A DNA stretch of 33,628 nucleotides, from positions 1-33,628 of the forward strand of contig NZ_JABVEB010000059.1 in NCBI RefSeq assembly GCF_014323665.1, given 5' to 3'. Of this stretch, positions 22,094 through 30,769 are shown piece after piece; position 1 is the stretch's first letter, and every line of letters begins with the position of its first letter. Under the pieces are notes generated by a model. That model had not been told where the DNA came from. It ran no database searches and saw nothing but the letters and a program-made list of their open reading frames with translations. Origin of the DNA: Actinomadura sp. HBU206391. GTDB taxonomy: Bacteria; Actinomycetota; Actinomycetes; Streptosporangiales; Streptosporangiaceae. Both the position numbers and the translations under genes were made by a program.

Positions 22094-23591
22094 GCTCCAG
22101 GATGAGCTCACGGGCCCGCCCGGCGTCGGCCTGACCGCGGGTGGCCTTCATGACCGCCCCGACCAGCGCCCCGGCGGCCGCGACCTTGCCACCGCGTACC
22201 TTGTCGGCCGCGTCGGGGTTGTCGGCGATCACCTGGTCGATGATGCCGGCGAGCGCGCCGTCGTCACTGACGATCCTGAGCCCCCGGGCCGCGACGACCT
22301 CGTCCGGCGTCCCCTCGCCGGCGAGCACGCCCTCGAACACCTGGCGGGACAGCTTGTCGTTGAGATCTCCGGCGGACACCATCGCCTGGACGCGGGCCAC
22401 CTGCTCAGCGGTGATCGGCAGCGCGGCCAGTTCGACCGACAGCGCGGTCGCCCTGCGAGACAGTTCGTTCATCCACCACTTGCGGGCCGCCGCCGGGTCG
22501 GCACCCGCCTCGATGGTCTGCTCGATCAGGTCGAGGGCACCGGCGTTGACGACGTCCTGCAGCTCCTTGTCGCTGAGGGCCCAGTCGGTCTTGACCCGGG
22601 CCCGCCGGGCGGCGGGCAGCTCGGGCAGCCCGGCGCGCAGTTCCTCCACCCAGCCGGGGTCAGGGGCGACCGGCACCAGGTCCGGCTCGGGGAAGTACCG
22701 GTAGTCCTGTGCCTCTTCCTTGCTCCGGCCGCTCGTCGTGGAGCCGGTGTCCTCATGGAAGTGCCGAGTCTCCTGGACGATCCGCCCGCCGGCGGTGAGT
22801 ACGGCGGCCTGCCGCTCGATCTCGTGCAGCACGGCCCGCTCGACCGAGCGAAGCGAGTTGACGTTCTTGGTCTCGGTGCGGGTCCCCCACTGCGACGAGC
22901 CGCGCGGCATCAGTGAGACGTTGACGTCACAGCGCATGGAACCCTCCTCCATGCGGACGTCGGAGACCCCGAGGGCGCGCATCAGCTCGCGCAGTTCGGT
23001 GGCGTAGGCCCGTGCCACGAGCGGCGCCTTGGCGCCGGTCGCCTCGATGGGCTTGGTGACGATCTCGACCAGCGGGATCCCGGCCCGGTTGTAGTCGACG
23101 AGCGAGTGGCTGGCACCGTGGATCCGGCCCGTGGCACCGCCGACGTGCAGCGACTTGCCGGTGTCCTCTTCCATGTGCACGCGCTCGATGGCGACCCGGT
23201 AGACCTCCGGACCGTCGTCGCCCTCGATCTCGACATCGAGGTGGCCGTCGACGCACAGCGGCTCGTCGTACTGGGAGATCTGATAGTTCTTCGGCATGTC
23301 CGGATAGAAATAGTTCTTCCGGGCGAACCGGCACCACTCCACGATGGAGCAGTTCAGGGCCAGGCCGATCTTGATGGTGCTCTCGATGGCCGTCCGGTTG
23401 ACCACCGGCAGCGAGCCGGGAAGGCCGAGGCAGACCGGGCACACCTGGGTGTTGGGCTCGGCGCCGAAGGCGGTCGCGCAGCCGCAGAACATCTTCGAGC
23501 TCGTGCCCAGCTCGATGTGGGTCTCGATGCCCAGCACCGGCTCGTATCTCGCCAGCGCCTCGTCGTAGGGCATCAGCGTCTCGACACTCAC
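22080..23591 (-). CDS. gatB: Asp-tRNA(Asn)/Glu-tRNA(Gln) amidotransferase subunit B
   Basis: GatB binds the misacylated tRNA and activates the acyl group as phosphate in the GatCAB complex. It has 503 residues from GTG 23591 (VSVETLMPYDEALARYEPVLGIETHIEL), with GGGAG 4 nt upstream. The open frame continues further upstream but that part reads across the end of gatA. The zinc site of the cradle domain is present as CGC...CPVC (in KMFCGCATAF and QVCPVCLGLPGSLPVVN). The catalytic kinase region has FARKNYFYPDMPKNYQISQYD. The C-terminal helical and YqeY domains end RARELILERLTG. It lies 52 nt downstream of gatA in the gatCAB operon. The stop codon is inside a 4x8-nt tandem repeat. Confidence 0.96.
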   Translation of the reverse strand: MSVETLMPYDEALARYEPVLGIETHIELGTSSKMFCGCATAFGAEPNTQVCPVCLGLPGSLPVVNRTAIESTIKIGLALNCSIVEWCRFARKNYFYPDMPKNYQISQYDEPLCVDGHLDVEIEGDDGPEVYRVAIERVHMEEDTGKSLHVGGATGRIHGASHSLVDYNRAGIPLVEIVTKPIEATGAKAPLVARAYATELRELMRALGVSDVRMEEGSMRCDVNVSLMPRGSSQWGTRTETKNVNSLRSVERAVLHEIERQAAVLTAGGRIVQETRHFHEDTGSTTSGRSKEEAQDYRYFPEPDLVPVAPDPGWVEELRAGLPELPAARRARVKTDWALSDKELQDVVNAGALDLIEQTIEAGADPAAARKWWMNELSRRATALSVELAALPITAEQVARVQAMVSAGDLNDKLSRQVFEGVLAGEGTPDEVVAARGLRIVSDDGALAGIIDQVIADNPDAADKVRGGKVAAAGALVGAVMKATRGQADAGRARELILERLTG

Positions 23592-23643
23592 AGGTCTCCC
23601 AATCCCTTCAATGCCCGGCTCGTTCCCCGCCCGGCTCGGTTCT

Positions 23644-25134
23644 TCACAGCTCCGGGGCCTTGGCCAGCAGCGGGCCGCCCCAGCGGTCGCCGAGAGCCGC
23701 TTCGACTGCCGCGCCGACGCGATAGACGCGATCGTCGGCGAGCACCGGGGCCATGATCTGCAGGCCGACGGGGAGCCCGTCCTCGTCGGCGAGCCCGCAC
23801 GGCACCGAGATCGCCGCGTTGCCCGCCAGGTTCGACGGGATCGTGCAGAGATCGGCGAGATACATCGACACGGGGTCGGCGGTGCGCTCGCCCAGCGAGA
23901 ACGCCGACGTCGGCGTGGTGGGCGATACCAGCACGTCGACCTGCTCGAACGCCGCGTCGAAGTCACGTGTGATGAGCGTACGGACCTGCTGCGCCTTGCC
24001 GTAGTAGGCGTCGTAGTAGCCCGACGACAGGGCGTAGGTGCCCAGCATCATCCGCCGCTTCACCTCGGCGCCGAAGCCCTTGGCCCGGGTGAGCGCCATG
24101 ACCTCCTCGGCGGACCGGGTGCCGTCGTCTCCGACCCGCAACCCATAGCGCATCGCGTCGAAGCGGGCCAGGTTGGACGAGCACTCCGAGGGCGCGATGA
24201 GGTAGTAGGCAGGAAGCGCGTAGGTGAAGTTGGGGCAGGAGACCTCGATCACCTTGGCGCCCAGCGACTCCAGCAGTTCGACCGCCTCGCGGAAGCGGGC
24301 GAGCACGCCCTGCTGGTAACCCTCGCCGTCGAGCTCCCGCACCACGCCCACGCGCAGCCCGGCGACGTCGCCGTTGCGGGCGGCGGCCACCACCGACGGG
24401 GCCGGCTCGTCGATCGAGGTCGAGTCCATCGGGTCGTGGCCCGAGAACGCCTCCTGCAGGAGCGCGGCGTCCAGGACCGTGCGGGCCAGCGGGCCGGGCG
24501 TGTCGAGGGACGAGGCGAAGGCGATCACTCCGTACCGTGACGAGCCACCGTAGGTCGGCTTCATGCCGACCAGGCCGGTGACCGCGGCGGGCTGCCGGAT
24601 CGAGCCGCCGGTGTCGGTGCCGGTGGCCAGCGGCGCCTCATAGGCCGCGACCGCGGCCGACGAGCCGCCGGACGAGCCGCCGGGGATCCGGCTCAGGTCC
24701 CACGGGTTGCGGGTGGGCCCGAACGCGCTGTTCTCCGTGGACGAGCCCATCGCGAACTCGTCCATGTTGGTCTTGCCGAGGATGACCATGCCGGCGGCCC
24801 GCAGCCGGGCGGTGACGGTCGCGTCGTACGGCGGCCGCCAGCCCTCAAGGATCTTGGAGGCGGCGGTGGTGGGCATGTCGCTGGTGGTGAAGACGTCCTT
24901 GTGCGCGATCGGGACGCCCGCCAGCGGGCCGAGTTCCTCTCCTGCGGCACGCCGGGCGTCGACGCCGCGGGCCTGCTGGAGGGTGGTCTCGGGGTCGACG
25001 TGCAGGAACGCGTTCACCTGGCCGTCAACGGCGGCGATGCGGTCCAGATGGGCCTGTGCGACCTCGACGGCGGAGGTCTCACCCGAGGCGATCAGAGCGG
25101 CCAGCTCCGCGGCGGTCTTCCGGGTCAGGCTCAT
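23644..25134 (-). CDS. gatA: Asp-tRNA(Asn)/Glu-tRNA(Gln) amidotransferase subunit A
   Basis: GatA is the glutaminase that releases ammonia for transamidation of Glu-tRNA(Gln) or Asp-tRNA(Asn). The 496-residue protein shows the amidase-signature triad: K79 (PIAHKDVF), S154 (PGGSSGGSS) and nucleophile S178 (DTGGSIRQPA). Residue numbers equal those known for other bacterial GatA proteins, confirming the start at ATG 25134. The ATG overlaps the gatC stop by 4 nt (ATGA), so the subunits are translationally coupled; gatB follows after 52 nt. The presence of the complex implies that this organism makes Gln-tRNA and perhaps Asn-tRNA indirectly. Confidence 0.97.
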   Translation of the reverse strand: MSLTRKTAAELAALIASGETSAVEVAQAHLDRIAAVDGQVNAFLHVDPETTLQQARGVDARRAAGEELGPLAGVPIAHKDVFTTSDMPTTAASKILEGWRPPYDATVTARLRAAGMVILGKTNMDEFAMGSSTENSAFGPTRNPWDLSRIPGGSSGGSSAAVAAYEAPLATGTDTGGSIRQPAAVTGLVGMKPTYGGSSRYGVIAFASSLDTPGPLARTVLDAALLQEAFSGHDPMDSTSIDEPAPSVVAAARNGDVAGLRVGVVRELDGEGYQQGVLARFREAVELLESLGAKVIEVSCPNFTYALPAYYLIAPSECSSNLARFDAMRYGLRVGDDGTRSAEEVMALTRAKGFGAEVKRRMMLGTYALSSGYYDAYYGKAQQVRTLITRDFDAAFEQVDVLVSPTTPTSAFSLGERTADPVSMYLADLCTIPSNLAGNAAISVPCGLADEDGLPVGLQIMAPVLADDRVYRVGAAVEAALGDRWGGPLLAKAPEL

Positions 25135-25427
25135 GAGTCCTCCTCGAGGATCCGCGGCACCCGGAAGCGGTTCTCCTCGGCGGCGGGCGCGCCGGCGAGC
25201 GCCTGGTCGGCGGTCAGGCAGGGGCGCACCTCGTCGGGCCGGAACACGTTGGTCAGCGGCAGCGCGTGCGAGGTGGCAGGGATGTCCTCGGCCGCCACCT
25301 CCTGCACCCGCGCGACCGCGGAGATGATCACATCGAGCTGGGCGGCGAGATGGTCGAGCTCCTCATCGCCGAGCGCCAGCCGGGACAGCCGGGCGAGGTG
25401 AGCGACCTCGTCACGGGTGATGGACAT
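25131..25427 (-). CDS. gatC: Asp-tRNA(Asn)/Glu-tRNA(Gln) amidotransferase subunit C
   Basis: GatC is the small subunit that wraps around GatA and stabilises the GatCAB complex. The 98-residue protein begins MSITRDEVAHLARLSRLALGDEELDHLAAQLDVIISAVARV, the family signature, and continues with the conserved NVFRPDE segment. The start is ATG 25427; no good ribosome-binding site precedes it. It is the first gene of gatC-gatA-gatB, preceded by 850 nt of repeat-rich non-coding DNA. Confidence 0.95.
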   Translation of the reverse strand: MSITRDEVAHLARLSRLALGDEELDHLAAQLDVIISAVARVQEVAAEDIPATSHALPLTNVFRPDEVRPCLTADQALAGAPAAEENRFRVPRILEEDS

Positions 25428-25516
25428 AGTCGAAAGCCGTTTCGGAGATCAATGGGTTCCAGGCCATCCTATGGGGCGCACGCGGTCGCGGCCCACTCGA
25501 ATAAGCCGCCATCCGG

Positions 25517-25569
25517 CGTGTCGATCAAGGATCGCGGTGTCTGGGCGCGCTCGACCCTTGATCGACACG
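25517..25569. repeat. 14-bp perfect inverted repeat CGTGTCGATCAAGG
   Basis: CGTGTCGATCAAGG (25517-25530) and its exact reverse complement (25556-25569) flank a 25-nt spacer. Only the gatC 5' end lies near (90 nt). It resembles the other inverted pairs in this window in layout but differs in sequence. Confidence 0.8.
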
Positions 25570-25790
25570 TGCGCCCGGGCAGGGGGCCTGCCTCGCCACA
25601 CCACCGTCCACCGGCCCGCGCTCGCGCAGTCATCGGCTGCGGGGCCAATGCCCGGCGTCTCGCCCGACCTCGTCCCGCCGCAGCCCCGAGAACGAGTCCC
25701 GAACAACCTTCGGTGTCGGCAAATGCACCACAGGAAGCCGCCCGAGTGGCCCACACGCCGACACCGAACACGCTCCTGCCCCCGTCGCCC

Positions 25791-25814
25791 ACCAGATCAC
25801 CAGATCACCAGATC
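25791..25814 (+). repeat. ACCAGATC tandem repeat, three copies
   Basis: Three exact consecutive copies of ACCAGATC (25791-25798, 25799-25806, 25807-25814), in a non-coding stretch. Confidence 0.9.
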
Positions 25815-25843
25815 AACGAAGCCCATCAACAAACCAACGCAAC

Positions 25844-25906
25844 CGCGACGGCGACGGCGACGGCGGCCGCGGCGGCGGTGGCAGTGGCGGCGGCGGTGGC
25901 AGTGGC
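25844..25906 (+). repeat. GC-rich triplet run with 18-nt tandem duplication
   Basis: A run of GCGACG/GGCGGC triplets contains an exact tandem duplication of GGCGGCGGTGGCAGTGGC at 25871-25888 and 25889-25906. It is a likely slippage hotspot. Confidence 0.85.
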
Positions 25907-25971
25907 GACGGCCAGGAGCCGACGCCAAGGGCGAGTGGCGAGACGAAGCCCCACCGCCGCACTCTTACTAA

Positions 25972-26126
25972 CGTGATCATGCACTTATTCACCCCCGAAC
26001 CCCAACCAACAGCGCCGCCACACCGAACAACTGCATGATCACGGCCATAGACCAGCGGCAACGCTGAGACTCGCGGCTTGGACAACCCCCGGCACTGCGC
26101 CAGTCGACGTGATCATGCAGTTGATC
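25972..26126. repeat. Cluster of three dispersed-repeat copies in alternating orientation
   Basis: CGTGATCATGCACTTATTC (25972-25990, diverged), the exact 21-mer found at 2384-2404 (26025-26045), and CGTGATCATGCAGTTG (26108-26123, in the opposite orientation). Neighbouring copies form inverted pairs with spacers of 34 and 62 nt. All copies centre on TGATCA/TGCA. Confidence 0.85.
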
Positions 26127-26184
26127 GCATCCCAGGCTCCCACCCCCCAAAGCGCGGGAGCGAACGGGAGCATGGTGCAGGGAC

Positions 26185-26268
26185 GTCTCGGGTCGGGCGC
26201 GACGGGGGGCTTCGGCCCCGGGAGGCGGCCGGGTTCCGGGTGTCTCGGGGTGGGCGCGACGGGGGCTT
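26185..26268 (+). repeat. Direct repeat of about 27 nt
   Basis: GTCTCGGGTCGGGCGCGACG... (26185-26212) and GTCTCGGGGTGGGCGCGACG... (26242-26268) agree at nearly all positions; both end in GGGGGCTT. The start-to-start distance is 57 nt. They lie just downstream of the second GGDEF-EAL gene stop. Confidence 0.75.
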
Positions 26269-26279
26269 GGGCGGAGGGG

Positions 26280-28373
26280 TCAGGCGGCGGGTTCTGGGGC
26301 GCGTTCCATGCGGCGGCGCAGCCAGTCGGTCGCGTCGGCGGCGCCCATCGGGCGGCCGAAGTGCCATCCCTGAGCCGCGTCGCAGCCCATCTCCCGGAGC
26401 AACTGGGCGGTCTTGGCGTCCTCGACGCCCTCGGCGACCGATCGCAGGCCGAGCGTCCGCACCAGGTCGATGATGGACCGCACGATCACCGTGTCGTCGC
26501 AGGATTCCATCAGCCGCTGCACGAAGGAGGAGTCGATCTTGATCTCCTCGACCGGGAGCCGCTTCAGCCGGACCAGCGAGGAGTAGCCGGTTCCGAAGTC
26601 GTCCAGGCTCAGCGGGATTCCCAGCTCGGCCAGCGCTCCCACGGTCTCGCCGGCGTAGGCGGGCTCGTTCATCAGGATCCGCTCGGTGATCTCCAGCTGC
26701 AGGGTCGCCGCGGGGAGGTCGTGTTCGACCAGACCAGCCGCGATCGTGTCGGTCAGCGTGGCGTCGAGCAGGTCCCGGCCGGAGATGTTGACCGAGACCT
26801 GGACCGCCAGCCCTTCACGCCACCAGGCCGCGGCCTGCGCCAGTACACGATCAACCACGTAGTGCGTGATGGACCGCATGAGGTAGGTCTGCTCGGCGAT
26901 CGGCAGAAACTGGGCCGGGCCGATGAGCCCCTGCTCCGGATGGCGCCAGCGCAGCAGTGCCTCCATCCCGACCAGTTGCCCGTCGATCAATCCGATCTTG
27001 GGCTGGAAGTGCAGCTCCAGTTCCTCGCGGTCGATCGCGCGGCGCAGGTCGCCCAGCATCCCTAGCCTGGCCGGCGAGTTGCGGTCCTTGGCGGGCGAGT
27101 AGATCTCGACACCGCACCGGCTCTCCTTGGCGACGTACATCGCCACGTCCGCCCGCTGCAGGAGCAACTCGAAGTCGGGCGCGTGATCGGGGTGGAGGGC
27201 GATGCCGACGCTGCCCTCGATGTCGAACGACATGCCGTCCAGCCGTACGGGCTCGCTGAGCGCCGCCCTGAGCCGGACCGCGACCTCCCGCGCCGCCTGG
27301 GCGTCGCGTACGGACGGCAGCAGCACCGCGAACTCGTCGCCGCCCAGCCGCGCCACGAGGTCGCCGGGCCGCACGCTGTGGGTCAGCCGATGGGCCACCA
27401 TCTGGAGCAACCGGTCGCCCGTGTGGTGCCCCAGCGTGTCGTTGACCTCCTTGAACCGGTCGAGGTCGAGCAGGAACAGCCCGACCCGCTCCCGCTCCCC
27501 GGCCTCGGGGCCGCCGCCGCGTGCGGCCTGGTGGCGGGCCTCGGCGAGCGCCTGCTCGGTCCGCATGATCAGCAGCTTGCGGTTCGGCAGCCCGGTGAGG
27601 CCGTCGTGCAGCGCCTGGTGCTCGCGGCGCACCGAACCGGAGGCGTTGAGGTAGACGGCGATGAAGGGCAGCACGATCAGCGGCACGAGCGCCGCCGAGC
27701 GGTCCATGGCGACCACCACGAGGGGCGACAGCCCGAGCAACGCGAGGTTGACGAGCACCTGATAGCCGAAGTCCCGGCGCATCGCCTTGAGCAGCGACAC
27801 CCGCTCGTGCAGGGCGACCGCGCCGCTGACCAGGGTGTCGTTGCTGAGGAAGTACACGACGGCGACGATCGCGATGGCGAACAGATCGGTGCCCTCGGGC
27901 ACCCATGGACGGGTCGGAGAGGGGTGGATGCCGAACCCGGCGAGCACCAGGGTCGCCGCGCTGATGCTGAGGGAGTACTGGGCGACGTTGAACGCGGTGC
28001 GGTGCGGTGCCCATCGCCGGAACACGCCGTAGGCGACCGCGGCCACGGCCTGCAACATCACGGCGACCGGCAGCCCCGCGTAGAGCAGGGCCGCGAACAC
28101 GAAGGTGGTCGAGGTCGTCGCGCCGCTGGTCTCGGTGGAGCCCGTCTCGGTGGCGCCGGGCGTGATGATGGGCCTGAGCTCGCCGAACAGGATGAAGCAG
28201 CCCAGGATCCAGAACACCGGATTGGTGAGAAGCGCTTCGCACTCCTCCGCGACCAGCCCGCTGACCGAGGCGGCGAACGCCACAGCGCCGAGACCGATGA
28301 CGCAGGCGAGATAGATCCACAGGGGGGATCCCCGCCGGGGCAGGGTGTCCCGTGTGTTGTTCGGGTCCTTCAT
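26280..28373 (-). CDS. Membrane-bound GGDEF-EAL cyclic-di-GMP enzyme
   Basis: This 697-residue protein has an N-terminal membrane part (about residues 15-270, six to eight helices, including WIYLACVIGLGAVAFAA and LVNLALLGLSPLVVVAM), then GGDEF and EAL domains. The GGDEF motif is intact (LGGDEF, GGDEF at 344-348) and the inhibitory RxxD is present as RPGD. EAL (471-473) is followed by NISGRD, EITERILMNEP, DDFGTGYSSL, IKID and VAEGVED, so all recognisable phosphodiesterase residues remain. Unlike the first GGDEF-EAL protein it has no PAS domain. The start is ATG 28373 with AGGG 5 nt upstream (a GTG directly before it is possible). It lies next to ligA, as does rmdB of Streptomyces as I recall; orthology is likely but not proven. 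Active sites suggest bifunctionality or a dominant phosphodiesterase. Confidence 0.93.
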   Translation of the reverse strand: MKDPNNTRDTLPRRGSPLWIYLACVIGLGAVAFAASVSGLVAEECEALLTNPVFWILGCFILFGELRPIITPGATETGSTETSGATTSTTFVFAALLYAGLPVAVMLQAVAAVAYGVFRRWAPHRTAFNVAQYSLSISAATLVLAGFGIHPSPTRPWVPEGTDLFAIAIVAVVYFLSNDTLVSGAVALHERVSLLKAMRRDFGYQVLVNLALLGLSPLVVVAMDRSAALVPLIVLPFIAVYLNASGSVRREHQALHDGLTGLPNRKLLIMRTEQALAEARHQAARGGGPEAGERERVGLFLLDLDRFKEVNDTLGHHTGDRLLQMVAHRLTHSVRPGDLVARLGGDEFAVLLPSVRDAQAAREVAVRLRAALSEPVRLDGMSFDIEGSVGIALHPDHAPDFELLLQRADVAMYVAKESRCGVEIYSPAKDRNSPARLGMLGDLRRAIDREELELHFQPKIGLIDGQLVGMEALLRWRHPEQGLIGPAQFLPIAEQTYLMRSITHYVVDRVLAQAAAWWREGLAVQVSVNISGRDLLDATLTDTIAAGLVEHDLPAATLQLEITERILMNEPAYAGETVGALAELGIPLSLDDFGTGYSSLVRLKRLPVEEIKIDSSFVQRLMESCDDTVIVRSIIDLVRTLGLRSVAEGVEDAKTAQLLREMGCDAAQGWHFGRPMGAADATDWLRRRMERAPEPAA

Positions 28374-28550
28374 CACTTCCCTCGGGGAAGGTCCGGGGAT
28401 CGCCCCCGCGTTCGCACAGTCAAAGACTGCACCGGAGGTCCGCTTTCAGATGATGAGGGGAGACTACGACCTTCGGGCAACTTCGCGAAACCGATTGGGT
28501 ACGTTCCGTTACGTCCTATTTAACGCGACTAGCGATCTCTGTGTAGTTAA

Positions 28551-28568
28551 GTTATACCTCACGGTAAC
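28551..28568 (-). promoter_or_regulatory. AT-rich upstream region with BldD-like box
   Basis: The 28495-28570 stretch is the most AT-rich part of the window. On the minus strand it contains GTTACCGTGAGGTATAAC (28568-28551), which matches the BldD box pattern TNACNCWGNGTNA at 7 of 9 fixed positions and contains a TATAAC -10-like sequence. It lies about 180 nt before the GGDEF-EAL start. Two mismatches make this only a candidate. Confidence 0.3.
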
Positions 28569-28603
28569 TTGTTGCAGGTCGAAGGCACAACCGCAACGAT
28601 GTG

Positions 28604-30769
28604 TCATTCCTCCACTCGGAGGGTTACGACCTTGGCCGCTTCCGGCCCATTTTCGAGCAGCACTTGGAACCCGTCCTCGTTGAGGATAGGGACATCCAGT
28701 TTGAGGGCTTTGTCATATTTTGATCCGGGATTGTCTCCTATGATGACAAAGCCCGTTTTCTTGGAGACCGAACCCGTGACCTTACCGCCGAGATTCTGTA
28801 CGGCCTCAGTGGCCGAATCTCGGCTGAAGCGCTCCAGCGATCCGGTCACGACCACGGTGACGCCCTCCAGCGGCCGGGGGCCTGCCACTCCCTCGTCCTC
28901 CATGCGGACGCCCGCCTCACGCCACTTCTGAACGATCTCGCGGTGCCAGTCGACCGCGAACCAGGCCCTGAGCGACGCCGCGATGGTCGGGCCGACGCCT
29001 TCGACCATGGCGAGCTGCTCCTCCGTGGCGTTCTCGATCGCCTCCATCGAGCGGAACTCGCGCGCCAGGTCCTGCGCGGCGCGCGGCCCCACATGCCGGA
29101 TGGACAGGGCGACCAGCACCCGCCACAGGGGCTGCGATTTGGCCTTCTCCAGCTCCTCGAAGAGCTTGTCCACCGTCTTCTTCGGCTCACCGGCCTTGTT
29201 GGCGAAGAAGGCGACCACCTTGGGCTCGCCGGTCCGCTCATCGATCTTGGGTAGACCGGTGCGGTGCTCTCGCACCACGCTCTTGATCGGCAGCAGCCTG
29301 TCGACGGTGAGATGGAACAGATCCCCCTCATTCCGTACGGGCGGCTCGTCCGGCTCCAGCGGCTGGGTCAGCGCGGTCGCGGCGACGTAGCCCAGCGCCT
29401 CGATGTCGAGCGCGTCGCGGCCGGCCACGAAGGAGACCCGCTCGCGCAACTGCCCGGGGCACAGCCGCGCGTTGGGACAGCGGATGTCGACGTCGCCCTC
29501 CTTCGCGTAGGCCAGCTCGGTGCCGCATTCCGGGCAGTGCGTCGGCATCGAGAACTCGCGCTCGGTGCCGTCGCGCAGGCCCGTGACCGGCGCCACGATC
29601 TCGGGGATGACATCGCCCGCCTTGCGCAGCACCACGGTGTCGCCGATCAGCACGCCCTTGCGCTTGACCTCGCTGGCGTTGTGCAGCGTCGCGTAGGCCA
29701 CGGTCGATCCCGCGACCTTGATCGGCTCCATCACCCCGTACGGCGTGATGCGCCCGGTGCGGCCCACCCCCACCTTGATGTCGAGCAGCCGGGTGTTGAC
29801 CTCCTGGGGCGGGTACTTGTACGCGATCGCCCAGCGCGGCGCCCTGCTGGTCGAGCCGAGCCTGCGCTGCACCGCCCGCTGGTCGACCTTGACCACCACG
29901 CCGTCGATCTCGTACGCGGGATCATGCCGGTGCTCGCCGTAGTACCTGATGTAGTCGCCGACCGCCTCGAGCTCCGGCACCACGCGGTAGCGGTCGCTCA
30001 CCGGCAGGCCGAACGCGCGCATGAGCTCATAGGCCTCCGCCTGGCTCTCCGGCAGTTCACCGCCCTCCCAGGCGCCGAAGCCGTGCACGATCATGCTGAG
30101 CGGCCGCTGCGCGGTGACTCGCGGGTCCTTCTGCCGCAGCGAGCCCGCGGCGGCGTTGCGCGGGTTGGCGAACGGCTCGCGGCCGCCCTCGACCAGCGCG
30201 GCATTGAGTTCCTCGAAGCTCTTGACCGGCAGGTAGACCTCGCCCCGCACCTCGAGCAGCTCGGGCACGTCATCACCCGTGAGATGGGTCGGGATGGCCG
30301 CGATCGTCCGGATGTTGTTGGTGACGTCCTCACCGCTGCGGGCGTCGCCGCGGGTGGCCCCGCGCACCAGCCGGCCGTTCTGGTAGAGCAGGGCGACGGC
30401 AAGTCCATCGATCTTGAGCTCGCAGAGATAGCCGCTGCCCGGCCCGGCCTCCCGCTCGACGCGCTCGCCCCACGCGGACAGCTCGTCGAAGTTCATCGCG
30501 TTGTCGAGACTCAGCATGAGCTCGACGTGCTCGACCGTCGTGAAGTCGGTCGTGATGGGCGCGCCGACCTTCTGCGTCGGCGAGTCGGGGGTGACCAGCT
30601 CGGGCCGGTTCTCCTCTAGCTCGCGCAGCTCGCGCATGAGCGCGTCGTACTCGGCGTCGCTGAGCGTGGGGTCGTCGAGGACGTAATAGCGGTAGTTGGC
30701 GTCATCGATGTCCTGGCACAGCTCCGCGTGCCGTGCCGCCTGCCCGGATGCATCCTGGCTCAAGCTCAT
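28604..30769 (-). CDS. ligA: NAD+-dependent DNA ligase
   Basis: LigA seals nicks in replication and repair, using NAD+ to form a ligase-adenylate. It has 721 residues. An N-terminal Ia domain (NYRYYVLDDPTLSDAEYDALMREL) precedes the adenylation domain, with catalytic K119 in CELKIDG. An OB fold follows, then a four-cysteine zinc finger (CPECG ... CPNARLCPGQ) and helix-hairpin-helix repeats (AIENATEEQLAMVEGVGPTIAASL). A C-terminal BRCT domain (LEGVTVVVTGSLERFSRDSA ...) ends at VVTLRVEE. ATG 30769 is preferred because GGAG lies 9 nt upstream; a GTG at 30784 would add five residues. It stands between the second GGDEF-EAL gene and the MetE-like gene, all on the minus strand. Confidence 0.97.
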   Translation of the reverse strand: MSLSQDASGQAARHAELCQDIDDANYRYYVLDDPTLSDAEYDALMRELRELEENRPELVTPDSPTQKVGAPITTDFTTVEHVELMLSLDNAMNFDELSAWGERVEREAGPGSGYLCELKIDGLAVALLYQNGRLVRGATRGDARSGEDVTNNIRTIAAIPTHLTGDDVPELLEVRGEVYLPVKSFEELNAALVEGGREPFANPRNAAAGSLRQKDPRVTAQRPLSMIVHGFGAWEGGELPESQAEAYELMRAFGLPVSDRYRVVPELEAVGDYIRYYGEHRHDPAYEIDGVVVKVDQRAVQRRLGSTSRAPRWAIAYKYPPQEVNTRLLDIKVGVGRTGRITPYGVMEPIKVAGSTVAYATLHNASEVKRKGVLIGDTVVLRKAGDVIPEIVAPVTGLRDGTEREFSMPTHCPECGTELAYAKEGDVDIRCPNARLCPGQLRERVSFVAGRDALDIEALGYVAATALTQPLEPDEPPVRNEGDLFHLTVDRLLPIKSVVREHRTGLPKIDERTGEPKVVAFFANKAGEPKKTVDKLFEELEKAKSQPLWRVLVALSIRHVGPRAAQDLAREFRSMEAIENATEEQLAMVEGVGPTIAASLRAWFAVDWHREIVQKWREAGVRMEDEGVAGPRPLEGVTVVVTGSLERFSRDSATEAVQNLGGKVTGSVSKKTGFVIIGDNPGSKYDKALKLDVPILNEDGFQVLLENGPEAAKVVTLRVEE

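Larger units (their letters stand above)
25428..26279. other. 852-nt repeat-rich intergenic region
   Basis: This stretch between gatC and the second GGDEF-EAL gene has open frames on both strands but none with coding-like third positions or a recognisable product. It is composed of repeats: a 14-bp inverted repeat (25517-25569), ACCAGATC x3 (25791-25814), GC-rich triplet runs with an 18-nt tandem duplication (25871-25906), three copies of the dispersed ACAACTGCATGATCACGG element (25972-26123), a GGGGC-TTCG-GCCCC hairpin (26206-26219) and a 27-nt direct repeat (26185-26268). It looks like a site of repeat accumulation or decayed DNA. Confidence 0.75.

Noticed and set aside
25428..26279. CRISPR array
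   Set aside because: Several repeats occur here, but none forms a series of regularly spaced direct repeats with unique spacers, and no cas gene is present.
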